Translations under genes and position numbers: made by a program
Shown: piece after piece, positions 1 through 9,159 of the stretch
Layout of the letters: each line of letters opens with the position of its first letter
Position numbering within the stretch: position 1 is the first letter of the stretch
Assembly: GCF_000383875.1 (NCBI RefSeq)
Contig: NZ_KB912879.1
Location: 62,001-126,000 of the forward strand
Length of the DNA: 64,000 nucleotides
Source: Caldibacillus debilis DSM 16016
Lineage (GTDB): Bacteria; Bacillota; Bacilli; Bacillales; Caldibacillaceae
Direction: 5' to 3'
The notes under the pieces: model-generated
Seen by the model: only the letters and a program-made list of their open reading frames with translations
Databases searched by the model: none
What the model was told of the DNA's origin: nothing

Positions 1-1344
1 ATCCAATCCCTGGACGGCCGCCGTGTTAATCATCGTGGTTCCGGCCTGAATGCGTTTGGCGACTTCCAGCGCATGGCGCTCTTCTCCCCAAACGGAACTG
101 GTTAAGCCATAAATGCTGTCATTGGCCAGCCGAATGGCATGATCATCATCATCAAAGGGCAGGATCGGCACGGTCGGCCCAAACTGTTCTTCCACGACAA
201 TCGGGTCATCGTAATTGGCTCCTAAAACCAAAGTCGGCTGCAAGAAATAGCCGGTTTCAAAGATGTCCTCATCCAATACCTTGCCCAATTTAATGACCTT
301 CGCTCCCTTGCGTGCCGCGTCGTCAATCAAGCTCTGCACATACTCCATTTGTCTTTTGTTGTTTACGGGACCAATCGTCACCTCTTTATTGAACGGATCG
401 CCGACGCGAATCCACTTGTTTGCCGCTTCAATATATTTTTCCACGAATCGGTCATAAATCGAGCGGTCCACATATACCCGTTTCGCGATCATGCAGATTT
501 GTCCGGCCGTCAGGAAATTGGAAATCACGAGGCGGCGCATGGCCCTTTCATCATTCACGTCAAAATCCCTTAAAATAATCGCCGCGTCATTTCCTCCCAG
601 TTCCAGCGTCATGTCCTTGATGGTGTCTGCCGCAGACTTCATAATATGGGAAGCCGTTCGTGTTCCCCCGGTGAACGCGATTTTTGCAACTTTCGGATTC
701 GTCGTTAATTCGACGCCGATGTCACTGTCCCCGTTCACAAGGTTTAATACGCCTTTCGGGAACTCATCGGCAATCATTTCAACGACCTTGCTTACGGCGA
801 GCGGCGCAAACGGACTAGGTTTCAAAACCATCGTGTTGCCTGCCAGAAGCGCGGGCGCGATTTTGATCGTGGAGAGGGACAGCGGATAATTCCACGGTGT
901 GATCGCCGAAATGACTCCCTTTGGATCCCTTGCGATGATGGTTCTCCCATTATCATGTTCGATGACTTCATCTTTCAGCACTTCTTTGGCATTGTCACAG
1001 GCATATTCCATCCACATTAAGGAAACGGCGATTTCTCCCTCCGCATCATACAAGGGTTTCCCGTGTTCCCTGGAGAGGAGTGTTACGATTTCCGGCGTCG
1101 CGTCCTTAATCTTCTGAATGGCTTTTCTCATCCGTTCGACGCGCTCATCGACGGAAGTTTCGGCCCAGCCGGGAAAGGCGCGGTAAGCGGAATCGATGGC
1201 CCTGGCCGCTTCCTCGCGGGTGTTGACCGGATAATAGCCGACGATTTCATCCGGACGGGCCGGATTTTCCCGCGGCGCCAATTTTTCGGATTTGATTTTT
1301 TCGCCGTCAATGATGGCATGGACAACGATCGGTTCTTGCGGCAT
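1..1344 (-). CDS. NAD(P)-dependent aldehyde dehydrogenase, 3' end cut by window edge
   Basis: Oxidises an aldehyde to the acid with NAD(P); cytosolic. Reading leftward from an ATG at 1344, about 448 codons are visible and the C-terminus lies outside the window. The translation shows the family landmarks in order: a cofactor-binding stretch around APALLAGNTMVLKPSPFAP, a glycine-rich segment FTGGTRT, the catalytic glutamate in TLELGG, and the nucleophilic cysteine in GQICMIAKR. The length fits the usual 470-490 residues once the missing end is added. The start is preceded by a G-rich stretch (ribosome site) just upstream. The physiological substrate cannot be read from sequence; the aldehyde dehydrogenase at 57.6 kb is a paralogue of different subtype. 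Confidence 0.9.
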   Translation of the reverse strand, partial: MPQEPIVVHAIIDGEKIKSEKLAPRENPARPDEIVGYYPVNTREEAARAIDSAYRAFPGWAETSVDERVERMRKAIQKIKDATPEIVTLLSREHGKPLYDAEGEIAVSLMWMEYACDNAKEVLKDEVIEHDNGRTIIARDPKGVISAITPWNYPLSLSTIKIAPALLAGNTMVLKPSPFAPLAVSKVVEMIADEFPKGVLNLVNGDSDIGVELTTNPKVAKIAFTGGTRTASHIMKSAADTIKDMTLELGGNDAAIILRDFDVNDERAMRRLVISNFLTAGQICMIAKRVYVDRSIYDRFVEKYIEAANKWIRVGDPFNKEVTIGPVNNKRQMEYVQSLIDDAARKGAKVIKLGKVLDEDIFETGYFLQPTLVLGANYDDPIVVEEQFGPTVPILPFDDDDHAIRLANDSIYGLTSSVWGEERHALEVAKRIQAGTTMINTAAVQGLD

Positions 1345-1670
1345 AAAAAAACCCCCTTCACGCAAGTTGCATTGTTCTCCGGCCGCATTGGCATTTCAAT
1401 TTGGCCAATATCAATACTATCACGACAAATTTTTATTTTCCATTAATTAGACTTAATATCAACACAGAATCATTTTTCAATAGAACCGGTGAGCAAATCC
1501 CCCGCAGGATCCCGTCCGGGCTGCGTTCGCCGCATGCAAGGAACGGCACCCCTTCGGCAGCCCTTCCGATAAAATCACGCCCCGAAAAGCCTCAAGTCTC
1601 ATAAAATTTGCATCATTATGATAAGATAGAAATTATCTATCCTATGAAATCCATGAAGGAGGAAAGTCGT

Positions 1671-2192
1671 ATGTCCCTGGAAAGCGTCAGAGCCCATCTG
1701 AAAAAATGGAACCGGGACCGGGATATTATGGTCTTCGATACCCCGAGCGCCACCGTGGAACAGGCCGCCGCAACCATCGGCGTCGAACCGGCCCGCATCG
1801 CCAAAACCTTGTGCTTCCGGGGCGAAGGAAAGCGGGCCCTCTTGGTCGTGACCGCCGGCGACGCCAAAATCGACAATAAAAAATTCCGCCATACCTTCGG
1901 TTTTAAAGCGCGGATGTTAAGCGCCGAGGAAGTGCTCGAACAAACGGGCCACGCGGTCGGCGGGGTTTGTCCCTTCGGATTGGCCAATGATTTGGACGTC
2001 TTTTTAGACCTGTCCTTAAAACGGTTCAAAACCGTTTTCCCCGCATGCGGAAGCATCAACTCCGCCATCGAAGTGAGCCCGGAAGAATTGCAGGAATATT
2101 CCGGGGCCAAGGATTGGATCGACGTCTGCAAAGATTGGCAAGAGCCGGTTACGGAAGGGAAAACTTCAGACGGCGCAGGGAAAACAGGATAA
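1671..2192 (+). CDS. YbaK/ProX-type aminoacyl-tRNA deacylase
   Basis: Predicted trans-editing enzyme that hydrolyses mischarged aminoacyl-tRNA, acting in the cytosol. The 173-residue product spans the YbaK/aminoacyl-tRNA synthetase-associated domain, with the family's typical DNKKFRHTFG and VGGVCPFGL segments in the centre. The latter is the conserved substrate-pocket loop. The ATG at 1671 is preferred over an upstream in-frame ATG at 1608 because GGAGGAAAG lies just before it. A hairpin terminator follows immediately, so it is probably a single-gene transcript. Family assignment is firm; which misacylated tRNA it clears is not visible. Confidence 0.88.
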   Translation: MSLESVRAHLKKWNRDRDIMVFDTPSATVEQAAATIGVEPARIAKTLCFRGEGKRALLVVTAGDAKIDNKKFRHTFGFKARMLSAEEVLEQTGHAVGGVCPFGLANDLDVFLDLSLKRFKTVFPACGSINSAIEVSPEELQEYSGAKDWIDVCKDWQEPVTEGKTSDGAGKTG

Positions 2193-2227
2193 TTCCCGTT
2201 CATTGCGGGTTTATCCTGTTTTTTTTT
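2181..2227 (+). terminator. Rho-independent terminator of the YbaK-type gene
   Basis: A long stem (AACAGGATAA...TTATCCTGTT, with an inner CCCG/CGGG) is followed by an uninterrupted T-run. It overlaps the last codons of the gene. Confidence 0.85.
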
Positions 2228-2918
2228 GGCAGTTCCGCAGCAGAAAAATTCATTTCGGCGGATACAGGTAATCCTTTTTGTCATGTCCCTCCCCACGGTT
2301 TGAGGAAAATGGAAGATTGCCGCACCGCGGCGCGTCTTTGTTTCCATTTTCCGTTCCCCGCACTCCCTCCTTATCTCCACCCACTTCTTCCCTGCCCCGT
2401 CCTTTTTGTAATCAAAGGTCCGGTCCGGACTCCCGGAATTCGCTCAACCCTCCTCTTCCCATTTCCACCTTTGCCGTTAAAATTCTCCCCTTCCATCGAA
2501 AAACCTCCCTTTGACATATTCCTGATATATTCCGCTGCTATTCTTTGAAGTGCAATCGGGTTGCCGCAAACGGAGTTTTATTCGTCGATTCCCTGGTTGG
2601 AAATACATGCAACCGTTCGCCTTCATCACCTGAAAGCGCCGCGGGAGCGGCACAAAGGACTTTTTCCGGGATCAGGGGCGAAGAAAATATGGAAGAAAGG
2701 AAGGTTGAACGGCAACGCCATCATCTCAATTTTTCCGTACGGCCTTTCCAAACAAGGTTTCCCGGAGAAATATTCCTCGCGTTATGCAATCCCGTTGAGA
2801 AGCGCCGGGAAACCATCATTTAAAACCTCTCCGCAAACGCGTATGATTTTTTGTACCGTTAATGTCCAAAGACGGTATGGACAATTGCCATAAACTGCGG
2901 CCGGAAGCAGGCAAACCA
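2228..2918. other. Intergenic stretch without recognisable gene
   Basis: About 690 bases between the terminator and the rhodanese promoter. Open frames here have no credible ribosome sites or family motifs, and I see no repeats or RNA gene. Confidence 0.5.
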
Positions 2919-2919
2919 T

Positions 2920-2948
2920 TTGACCAAATACCCTACAGGGTATATGAT
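2920..2948 (+). promoter_or_regulatory. Sigma-A promoter overlapped by CsoR/CstR-type operator 1
   Basis: TTGACC (2920-2925) and TATGAT (2943-2948) are separated by 17 bp. The spacer and start of the -10 hold the inverted repeat ATACCCTACAGGGTAT (2928-2943), with 7-bp arms. A repressor bound here would block polymerase directly. The C/G-rich core flanked by AT resembles operators of CsoR/CstR repressors, and a CstR-like gene lies downstream at 5741. Confidence 0.75.
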
Positions 2949-2997
2949 AGGGATAGTGAACAGGGCGGCAAAGTGTTTATCCGCCGTAAAATTTTCC

Positions 2998-3026
2998 TTT
3001 ATTAAATACCCGTACGGGTATATGTA
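2998..3026 (+). promoter_or_regulatory. CsoR/CstR-type operator 2, with possible second promoter
   Basis: ATACCCGTACGGGTAT (3006-3021) is a perfect 16-bp palindrome, 78 bp downstream of operator 1 and of the same design. It again sits between a weak -35 (TTTATT, 2998) and a -10-like TATGTA (3021), in the same geometry as the first site. Confidence 0.7.
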
Positions 3027-3138
3027 TATATCCGGCGTGAAGGTGAAGATGCCGTTTCGGAAGCGGGAAAACCGGCCTTCCCCTTGGAGGCTGCTTTGCC
3101 GTCCGCGAAAGGAATCATCGTGGAGGGAGGAACAGGTT

Positions 3139-3435
3139 TTGAAAGAACTGTCCGCCAAGGAAGTGGAACGATTGCTGCAAGAAGGAAAAAAACTCAACAT
3201 TATCGATGTTCGCGAAACCGAAGAGATGGCGGAAGGGAAAATTCCCGGGGCGGTAAACATTCCTTTGAGTATATTGGAATTCCGCCTTCATGAACTGGAT
3301 CAAACGAAGGAATACATTTTGGTCTGCCGTTCCGGAGGCCGGAGCGGTCTTGCCGCCGAGCTTTTGGCGTCCCGCGGTTTCCAGGTCATCAATATGAGAG
3401 GCGGCATGCAGGCTTGGGAAGGAGAGGTGGAATGA
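3139..3435 (+). CDS. Single-domain rhodanese (sulfurtransferase)
   Basis: A 98-residue rhodanese domain that would carry persulfide sulfur on an active-site cysteine; cytosolic. The active loop CRSGGRS is intact, preceded by the IIDVRE strand and followed by GGMQAW, as in the family. The TTG at 3139 is chosen because GGAGGGAGG ends 8 bases before it; the reading frame is open further upstream through the operators, which is unlikely to be translated. It is the first gene of the sulfur cluster running to 6567 and lies directly behind two CstR-like operators, so repression relieved by persulfides is the likely control. Confidence 0.85.
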   Translation: MKELSAKEVERLLQEGKKLNIIDVRETEEMAEGKIPGAVNIPLSILEFRLHELDQTKEYILVCRSGGRSGLAAELLASRGFQVINMRGGMQAWEGEVE

Positions 3436-3589
3436 CCCTTTTTGTTCTTAACCTAGTAAAATGCGGGCCCTGCCGGAAAAATGATTGAAGATGAAGATCA
3501 TCAAACCGCCGTCGTTCCGGCACCCGCCTGGCTGCCAACTGACGACATTCGGAACGAACCACAAATCCATTCACGGGAGGTTTGTGAAA

Positions 3590-3820
3590 ATGAACAAAGT
3601 AACCGTTTATACAACGACCCATTGCCCTTATTGCATGATGTTAAAAAAATTTTTAAAAGAACAGGATATCCCATTTACCGAAGTCAATTTGGACAAAAAT
3701 CCAAGCATGATCGCCAAACTCGTGAACACGACCGGCCAATTGGGCGTTCCGCAGACGGAAGTGAACGGGCGATGGATCATCGGCTATGACCCGGCACGTA
3801 TTCTAGAAGCATTAAAATAA
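3590..3820 (+). CDS. Glutaredoxin-family thiol-disulfide protein
   Basis: A 76-residue glutaredoxin-fold protein with the redox motif CPYC near residue 12 and the later TGQLGVPQTEVNG segment containing the cis-proline (VP) of the thioredoxin fold. It would reduce disulfides or persulfides using a low-molecular-weight thiol. The ATG at 3590 follows CGGGAGG at a good distance; an upstream in-frame start at 3485 lacks such a site. Its position between a rhodanese and a CoA-disulfide reductase suggests a role in handling persulfidated thiols. Confidence 0.87.
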   Translation: MNKVTVYTTTHCPYCMMLKKFLKEQDIPFTEVNLDKNPSMIAKLVNTTGQLGVPQTEVNGRWIIGYDPARILEALK

Positions 3821-3837
3821 ATCGGACTTACTGACCA

Positions 3838-3861
3838 ATACCCACGGGATGCCCGTGCATC
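3838..3861 (+). promoter_or_regulatory. Degenerate operator-like dyad upstream of CoA-disulfide reductase
   Basis: ATACCC followed by the dyad CACGGG-ATG-CCCGTG (6-bp arms) resembles a decayed version of the two upstream operators. A second G/C-rich imperfect dyad (GCCCGTAGGCGGGATAC) lies near 3940-3957. Binding is only a guess. Confidence 0.3.
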
Positions 3862-4019
3862 CCTCCGACCTTTCGGATCGATCGGGCCAAACATGCAAAC
3901 ATGGCAAAAATTCTAAAAAACGGGATCGCATGCGCCAATCGCCCGTAGGCGGGATACGCAAATGATCCTCCTATCGGCATTTCGGCGGAAAGGAAAAACC
4001 AACCGCAGGAGGGAACAGG

Positions 4020-5675
4020 ATGGTAAGAAAAGTGATTATCGTCGGTGGAAGCGCCGGCGGGGCGACGGCCGCGGCCAGGCTTCGAAGGCTGAGCGAAGAT
4101 GTCCATATTGTTTTAGTGGAACGGGGAGAGCATGTCTCCTATGCCAACTGCGGGCTGCCCTACTATATCGGCGGAATCATTAAAGAAAGAAAAAAACTTT
4201 TCGTGCAAACCGTTAAAGGATTGTCGGAACGATATAACCTTGATATCCGAATTCTCAGTGAAGCAGTAGGCATAAATCCAAACAAAAAAATCGTTCGAAT
4301 CAAAAACTTGCAGACGGGAGAATGGTATGAGGAATCCTACGACAAATTGTTGCTGTCCCCGGGCGCGAAGCCGGTCATTCCTCCCATTCCCGGATTGGAG
4401 GAAAATGAAAGATTGTTTACATTAAGAAATATTCCCGATACGGATCGGATAAAAGATTTTATCGATCGGCATCAACCGCAAAAGGCGGCCGTCATCGGCG
4501 GCGGTTTTATCGGAATCGAAATGGCGGAAAATCTGGCCCGTCAAGGGATTGAAGTGACCATCATCGAGACGGCGGATCAGATCATGGCGCCGCTGGACTT
4601 CGAAATGGCGCAAATTTTGCACAGACATTTGCGGGAAAAAGGAATCCGGCTCATCTTTAAAAAAGAGGTGCAGGCCTTCAAAAACAAAGGGAAACAAATT
4701 ATGCTTTCGGACGGAACAGAAATCGGCACGGATATGACCTTTCTCTCGATCGGAGTCCGGCCCGAAAACGAACTGGCGAAAACCGCCGGGCTATCCTTGG
4801 GCGAACGCGGGGGAATCATCGTCAACGAATATTTGCAAACTTCCGACGAACATATTTACGCCATCGGAGATGCCATCGAAACCGTGCATCCGATCAGCGG
4901 CAAAAAAGGAACGATTCCGCTGGCGGGCCCGGCCAATCGCCAAGGGAGGATCGCCGCCGACAACATCATGGGAAAAAAGGAGAAATATTACGGGACTCTC
5001 GGAACTTCCGTCGTGAAAGTTTTCGATTATACGGCAGCCGCAACCGGATTAAACGAAAAAACATTAAGGGGCCTGGAAATTCCGTACGAAGCCGTTCATC
5101 TTCACCCGAGTTCCCATGCCGGCTACTACCCCGGAGCCGGTCCCATCGCCTTAAAACTTTTATTCGATAAAGGGTCGGGAAAAATATACGGCGCCCAAGC
5201 GATCGGGCGCGAAGGCGCCGACAAAAGAATCGACGTCATCGCGACGGCGATCAAAGGCGGATTGACGGTCGATGATCTGACCGATCTCGAATTGTGCTAT
5301 GCGCCGCCTTATTCGTCGGCAAAGGACCCGGTTAATCTGGCCGGCTATGTCGCCTCCAATATATTGGCCGGCGACTTGGAACAAATCCAATGGTATGAGG
5401 TGGATGAAATCATTGCCGGGGGAGGGTTGCTCATCGACGTTCGCGAAGCGAAGGAACGGGAACGGGGCTATATCAAAGGTTCGGTCCATATTCCCCTGAA
5501 CGAATTGAGAAACCGGCTCGATGAACTGCCGAAGGGAGAAACGATTTATGTCGCCTGCCAATCGGGGCAAAGAAGTTATTTGGCCAGCCGGATCTTAAAA
5601 AACCATGGCTTTTCCGTAAAAAACCTGGACGGAGGCTGGAAAACTTATTCCTATGCCTACGGGCTCCTTCCGTAA
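4020..5675 (+). CDS. CoA-disulfide reductase fused to rhodanese (CoADR-RHD)
   Basis: FAD- and NAD(P)H-dependent enzyme that reduces CoA disulfide or CoA persulfide, with a C-terminal sulfurtransferase domain. The N-terminus carries the FAD-binding GGSAGG motif, then the single active cysteine (about residue 44) in SYANCGLPYY, diagnostic of CoA-disulfide reductases. A second nucleotide-binding motif, VIGGGFIGIE, lies near residue 160. The last 100 residues are a rhodanese domain with IDVREAKE and the active loop ACQSGQRS. At 551 residues the length fits the fused Bacillus type. GGAGGGAACAGG stands before the ATG. The fusion and neighbours place it in sulfane-sulfur metabolism. Confidence 0.93.
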   Translation: MVRKVIIVGGSAGGATAAARLRRLSEDVHIVLVERGEHVSYANCGLPYYIGGIIKERKKLFVQTVKGLSERYNLDIRILSEAVGINPNKKIVRIKNLQTGEWYEESYDKLLLSPGAKPVIPPIPGLEENERLFTLRNIPDTDRIKDFIDRHQPQKAAVIGGGFIGIEMAENLARQGIEVTIIETADQIMAPLDFEMAQILHRHLREKGIRLIFKKEVQAFKNKGKQIMLSDGTEIGTDMTFLSIGVRPENELAKTAGLSLGERGGIIVNEYLQTSDEHIYAIGDAIETVHPISGKKGTIPLAGPANRQGRIAADNIMGKKEKYYGTLGTSVVKVFDYTAAATGLNEKTLRGLEIPYEAVHLHPSSHAGYYPGAGPIALKLLFDKGSGKIYGAQAIGREGADKRIDVIATAIKGGLTVDDLTDLELCYAPPYSSAKDPVNLAGYVASNILAGDLEQIQWYEVDEIIAGGGLLIDVREAKERERGYIKGSVHIPLNELRNRLDELPKGETIYVACQSGQRSYLASRILKNHGFSVKNLDGGWKTYSYAYGLLP

Positions 5676-5740
5676 AGGCGCAATGTTTCTGTGGTCCCGA
5701 TTGAACAGAAATGGTGAATTTTCATGGGGGGAATGAACGA

Positions 5741-6001
5741 ATGGAATACAATGCGCAGATGAAGAACAGGATCAGACGGATGGAAGGGCAGCTTCGCGGG
5801 ATATTGAAAATGATGGAAGAAAATAAAGATTGCAAAGAAATCATTACCCAATTAACCGCTGTCCGTTCCGCATTGGATCGGACGATCGGCGTCATCGTCA
5901 GCGCCAATTTGGTCGAATGCGTGCTGGCGGCGCAACAGGAAGGAAAGCAGGCGGATGAACTCATTAAAGAAGCGGTCAATTTGTTGGTCAAAAGCCGGTG
6001 A
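5741..6001 (+). CDS. cstR: CstR-like persulfide-sensing repressor (CsoR family)
   Basis: An 86-residue all-helical CsoR/RcnR-family repressor. Copper-sensing CsoR uses a Cys-His-Cys set; here the cysteines fall at residues 31 (KDCKE) and 60 (LVECV), and the position four before the second cysteine, His in CsoR, is Asn. Two cysteines at 31 and 60 without the histidine is the pattern of Staphylococcus aureus CstR, which forms di- and polysulfide crosslinks when sulfane sulfur accumulates. The ATG at 5741 is chosen because GGGGGGAA precedes it and it gives the family numbering; an upstream in-frame start at 5711 is less likely. It probably binds the operators at 2928 and 3006. Confidence 0.88.
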   Translation: MEYNAQMKNRIRRMEGQLRGILKMMEENKDCKEIITQLTAVRSALDRTIGVIVSANLVECVLAAQQEGKQADELIKEAVNLLVKSR

Positions 6002-6099
6002 ATATTCGGAAGGGTTTTCCCGGAACGGTTGCGGAAACGGATCGGCACATCAAATTTCTCCGTTACATTTAAAGCACATCTGCCGGAGGTAAGCAAAAA

Positions 6100-6171
6100 A
6101 TGGAAGACAAGGAATACTTAAATTTGAATTTGCCGGGGATCGGATTCCCGCTAAAACTGCCACGAATATGA
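6100..6171 (+). CDS. Possible 23-residue small ORF, perhaps a gene remnant
   Basis: An ATG preceded by CCGGAGG opens a 23-codon frame (MEDKEYLNLNLPG...) between the regulator and the membrane rhodanese. It is either a tiny peptide or the left end of a decayed gene; no family is recognisable. The good ribosome site is the only support. Confidence 0.3.
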   Translation: MEDKEYLNLNLPGIGFPLKLPRI

Positions 6172-6210
6172 TCCGGCCCATTTTTCCATCATGAAAGGAG
6201 GGTTTTGGAA

Positions 6211-6567
6211 GTGGATGTTTTGGGGTATCTACTCCTTGCGGCCGTCATTTTCTTTGCCATCCGTCCCCTTCTGCCGGTGAAAGGGGTCAGGCAGATCAGC
6301 GCCGCCCAGCTGAAAAACGAATTAAAAGATAAAAACAAACAATTCGTCGATGTTCGCACACCCGGCGAATTCCAATTAAACCATATCCAGGGTTTTAAAA
6401 ATATCCCGCTGCAGCAGCTGCCGCAAAGAATGAACGAGCTGTCCAAGGAAAAGGAAGTTGTCGTGATTTGCCAAAGCGGCATAAGAAGCAGGAAAGCCAG
6501 TTCCTTGTTAAAAAAGCACGGATTTAAAGTAACGAATGTTAAAGGCGGAGTGAGCGCCTGGCACTGA
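6211..6567 (+). CDS. Membrane-anchored rhodanese
   Basis: About 118 residues: one N-terminal membrane segment (VLGYLLLAAVIFFAIRPLL), then a rhodanese domain with FVDVRTPGEF and the active loop CQSGIRS. It would present a persulfide-carrying cysteine at the inner membrane face. AAGGAGGG ends 8 bases before the GTG at 6211, which I prefer; an in-frame TTG at 6205 is too close to that site. It closes the sulfur cluster and lies 210 bp after the CstR-like gene. Confidence 0.84.
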   Translation: MDVLGYLLLAAVIFFAIRPLLPVKGVRQISAAQLKNELKDKNKQFVDVRTPGEFQLNHIQGFKNIPLQQLPQRMNELSKEKEVVVICQSGIRSRKASSLLKKHGFKVTNVKGGVSAWH

Positions 6568-6769
6568 CGGCGGACAATCCCGTCCGAAATCCGTTGGATC
6601 CTGCGCTTGGCTTCAAATGGGAACAGACAGAGTGGGAAACGCGGAATATGGGGCAACAAAGGCCAGTTATACCCGCCGGCATTTTCCAATCTGCCTGTCA
6701 TGCCCGAACTTTTCAAATGAAGACTTGCCGGGCGGAACCATATGGAAGACGGTGACGATCCCCGCTTAA

Positions 6770-6802
6770 TGAAGGAATATTGTCAGCCCACAATATCCTT
6801 CG
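6770..6802. terminator. Hairpin between convergent genes
   Basis: GAAGGAATATTGT pairs imperfectly with ACAATATCCTTC around a CAGCCC loop, between the convergent rhodanese and phosphoesterase genes. There is no strong T-tail on either strand, so terminator function is tentative. Confidence 0.4.
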
Positions 6803-6821
6803 GCTGGGAGGACCCGGGGGA

Positions 6822-8156
6822 TCATTTTTTGACGATGGCGTAGGAATCAATCACCTCCATTGTATCCGTCCGGAAAGTCCCGATTTCAAAAGTTTCCGGC
6901 GTGACACGCGCGACGGAAAATGCCGGGGGGTACAGCTGGCTTTTTGCCGCCGCGTAGTCTTCGTTTTCACCCCGGACCAAATCATAATACTTGCTGCCGC
7001 TGGCGGAGTTGGCCGTAAAGTAAACGGTGCCCGGCGGGTCGACGACGCGGCCCCGCCCGTCGGTTCGCTGCACCGGCAGGGGCTGGTTTCCCTTCATCGG
7101 AAAGGTTCGGACATAGGAATGGTCATGCCCCATGAATACAACGTCAATGCCCAGTGCGTCAAGCGCGGGAACGAGGTCCTTGCGCAGCCGGATGATGTCC
7201 CGGTCCTGCGAATGGTTGGCCGCGCTGTAAATCGAATGATGGAAAACAACGAATTTCCATTTGGCATTTTGATTTTTTTCCAATGTTTCTTTCATGAACG
7301 CGATGTGTTCTCCCACATTCCTTACCGCAGCCTTGCCTTCGCCGTCCTTTTTGTTCGTATTCAAAACCATAAACAGGGCGTCGCCGTAGGCAAACCAATA
7401 GTCTCCGCCGGCTGACGTCCTTCCGAAGGAAGATTCATTCGGCACATGAAAATGATATCGGTACAGTTCCGATGCATCATGGTTGCCGACGGCCGTCGCA
7501 AAGGGGATTTGTTTTAAAAGACCCGGCGAAAAATAATCGGCATATTGCTCCTCATTATACGGGTCATCGACTTGATCCCCGGCGCAAATCACAAAACTTG
7601 TATCGGGGAAGGACCTGTACGCTTTTTTCAGCGTATCCTCCCATCCGGCCGCATCGGACGCCGAATCGCCGCTTGCCCCGATTTGCGGATCGGATACAAA
7701 AAGAAACGTGAAGGCGTCGCCCCGTCCGGTTTGAAACGTAAATGGGCCGGTCCACTTCCCCTTTCCGTCCCCCAGGCGGTAAACATATTCCGCGGAACTG
7801 TCCAAGCCGGTGACCGTTCCTTTATGGGACGAAAACCCGGGGCTGGCGGATGAAAGTAGCGCCTTTACCGTTTTCGCGTGATCAACGGGAAATTCGGAAC
7901 CTTTCATGAAGGACTTTTCCGCGATTTGGATAACACCCGGTACCGATGTTTCCGGGGTATACCAGGAAAGGTTCACTTCCGTCTCATCCCTTCCGACACC
8001 TAAAGCGATATCCGTCGCTTCATACCCGTTTTCCACCGCACGATTCACCGCTTTTTTCTCCATGAAGGCGAATACGGCCAGGGAAAACACCGCCGCAATC
8101 AAAAGTGTGGCCAAAAAATATTTTCCTTTTCGCGACAATTCGATCGACCTCCCCAT
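6822..8156 (-). CDS. Membrane-anchored metallophosphoesterase, purple-acid-phosphatase-like
   Basis: A 444-residue predicted phosphatase or phosphodiesterase. A signal anchor (YFLATLLIAAVFSLAVFAF) leads into a fibronectin/PAP-N-like region (about residues 45-140), then the catalytic calcineurin-like domain with its metal ligands in order: SDPQIG, CAGDQVDD, GNHD, FHHS and GHDH. It should act outside the membrane with a two-metal centre. The ATG at 8156 is preferred because the signal anchor follows at once; the frame continues upstream to 8252 but would overlap the neighbour and add a hydrophilic leader. The substrate is unknown. Confidence 0.85.
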   Translation of the reverse strand: MGRSIELSRKGKYFLATLLIAAVFSLAVFAFMEKKAVNRAVENGYEATDIALGVGRDETEVNLSWYTPETSVPGVIQIAEKSFMKGSEFPVDHAKTVKALLSSASPGFSSHKGTVTGLDSSAEYVYRLGDGKGKWTGPFTFQTGRGDAFTFLFVSDPQIGASGDSASDAAGWEDTLKKAYRSFPDTSFVICAGDQVDDPYNEEQYADYFSPGLLKQIPFATAVGNHDASELYRYHFHVPNESSFGRTSAGGDYWFAYGDALFMVLNTNKKDGEGKAAVRNVGEHIAFMKETLEKNQNAKWKFVVFHHSIYSAANHSQDRDIIRLRKDLVPALDALGIDVVFMGHDHSYVRTFPMKGNQPLPVQRTDGRGRVVDPPGTVYFTANSASGSKYYDLVRGENEDYAAAKSQLYPPAFSVARVTPETFEIGTFRTDTMEVIDSYAIVKK

Positions 8157-8211
8157 TTTCCGGGGATTGGAAAAAAGATCCGGCAGACGCCGGCTCCCGA
8201 TTGTCCGTTTG

Positions 8212-8958
8212 CTATTGCAACAGGTGATGCAATAACCGGTCCTTATCGTCAAAAAATTGCTTCATCAAGGCGTAATGGTTTGTCTCTTCCAGCCTTTTTT
8301 CGAAGATCCCCTCCTCCGTCAGCTCAAAGATTTTTGCTTCCGGATAGGCCATGAGGATCGGGGAATGGGTCGAAATAATAAACTGGGATTCCCGGTTGAC
8401 CAGTTCGTGGATTCTCCGCAGCATGGAGATCTGCCTGAGCGGGGACAAAGCCGCTTCCGGCTCATCCAAAATGTATAGGCCCTTCCCTTGAAACCGGTGG
8501 AGAAAAACCGAAAAAAAAGATTCCCCGTGGGATTGCCGATGCAGGGATTTTCCGCCGAAAGTCATCACCGCTTCGGGCCCCAATTCCTCCACATAGGTCG
8601 CCACATTGTAAAAAGACTCCGCCCGGAGAAAGAAACCGTCCTTCGGCCGGTATACCCCTTTTGCGATCCGCAAAAACTCATGCAGCCGGGAATGGGTGTC
8701 GAAGGTGGAAAAGCGATAATTCCGGGTCCCGCCTTCCGGATTAAAACCGAGGCCGACAGCGATCCCCTCAAGCAGCGTCGATTTGCCCATGCCATTTTCA
8801 CCGATCATATAAGTCACATTGGGATGCAGATCCAATTCCCGGAGATTCCGGACGACCGGAAGGTTCAGGGGATATTCGTCATAGGAATCGATTCTTTCCC
8901 TTTTCAGCGTAATCCTTTTGATATATTGGGTATCCGGATTCAATTTCAATTTGTCCAA
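8212..8958 (-). CDS. Predicted AAA-type ATPase (COG3910-like)
   Basis: A 248-residue cytosolic ABC/SMC-like ATPase of the small predicted-ATPase family. It has a Walker A GENGMGKST near residue 53, a Walker B with LYILDEPEAALSP in the second half, and a following H-switch region ISTHSPIL. Such stand-alone ATPases are often linked to DNA repair or defence, but no partner gene is adjacent. The TTG start at 8958 is supported by AAAGGAG five bases upstream. It ends 55 bp before the phosphoesterase start and may share its transcript. Confidence 0.8.
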   Translation of the reverse strand: MDKLKLNPDTQYIKRITLKRERIDSYDEYPLNLPVVRNLRELDLHPNVTYMIGENGMGKSTLLEGIAVGLGFNPEGGTRNYRFSTFDTHSRLHEFLRIAKGVYRPKDGFFLRAESFYNVATYVEELGPEAVMTFGGKSLHRQSHGESFFSVFLHRFQGKGLYILDEPEAALSPLRQISMLRRIHELVNRESQFIISTHSPILMAYPEAKIFELTEEGIFEKRLEETNHYALMKQFFDDKDRLLHHLLQ

Positions 8959-9159
8959 CGGAGCTCCTTTCTTTTATTGGCCGATCTTCCTTGACGACTC
9001 CAATCAGCCATATCCAATCGAAAGATTTCTTTTCGTATTGTCTCTGTCAGATCAAGGAATGGGACTATCCCAAAAATACCTGAATCCCTCAATAGGTCAA
9101 GGTAGAAATATCCGACAAGAAGGTATTTTCGGGCCTTACGTATGGTGACGAATTTTCGT

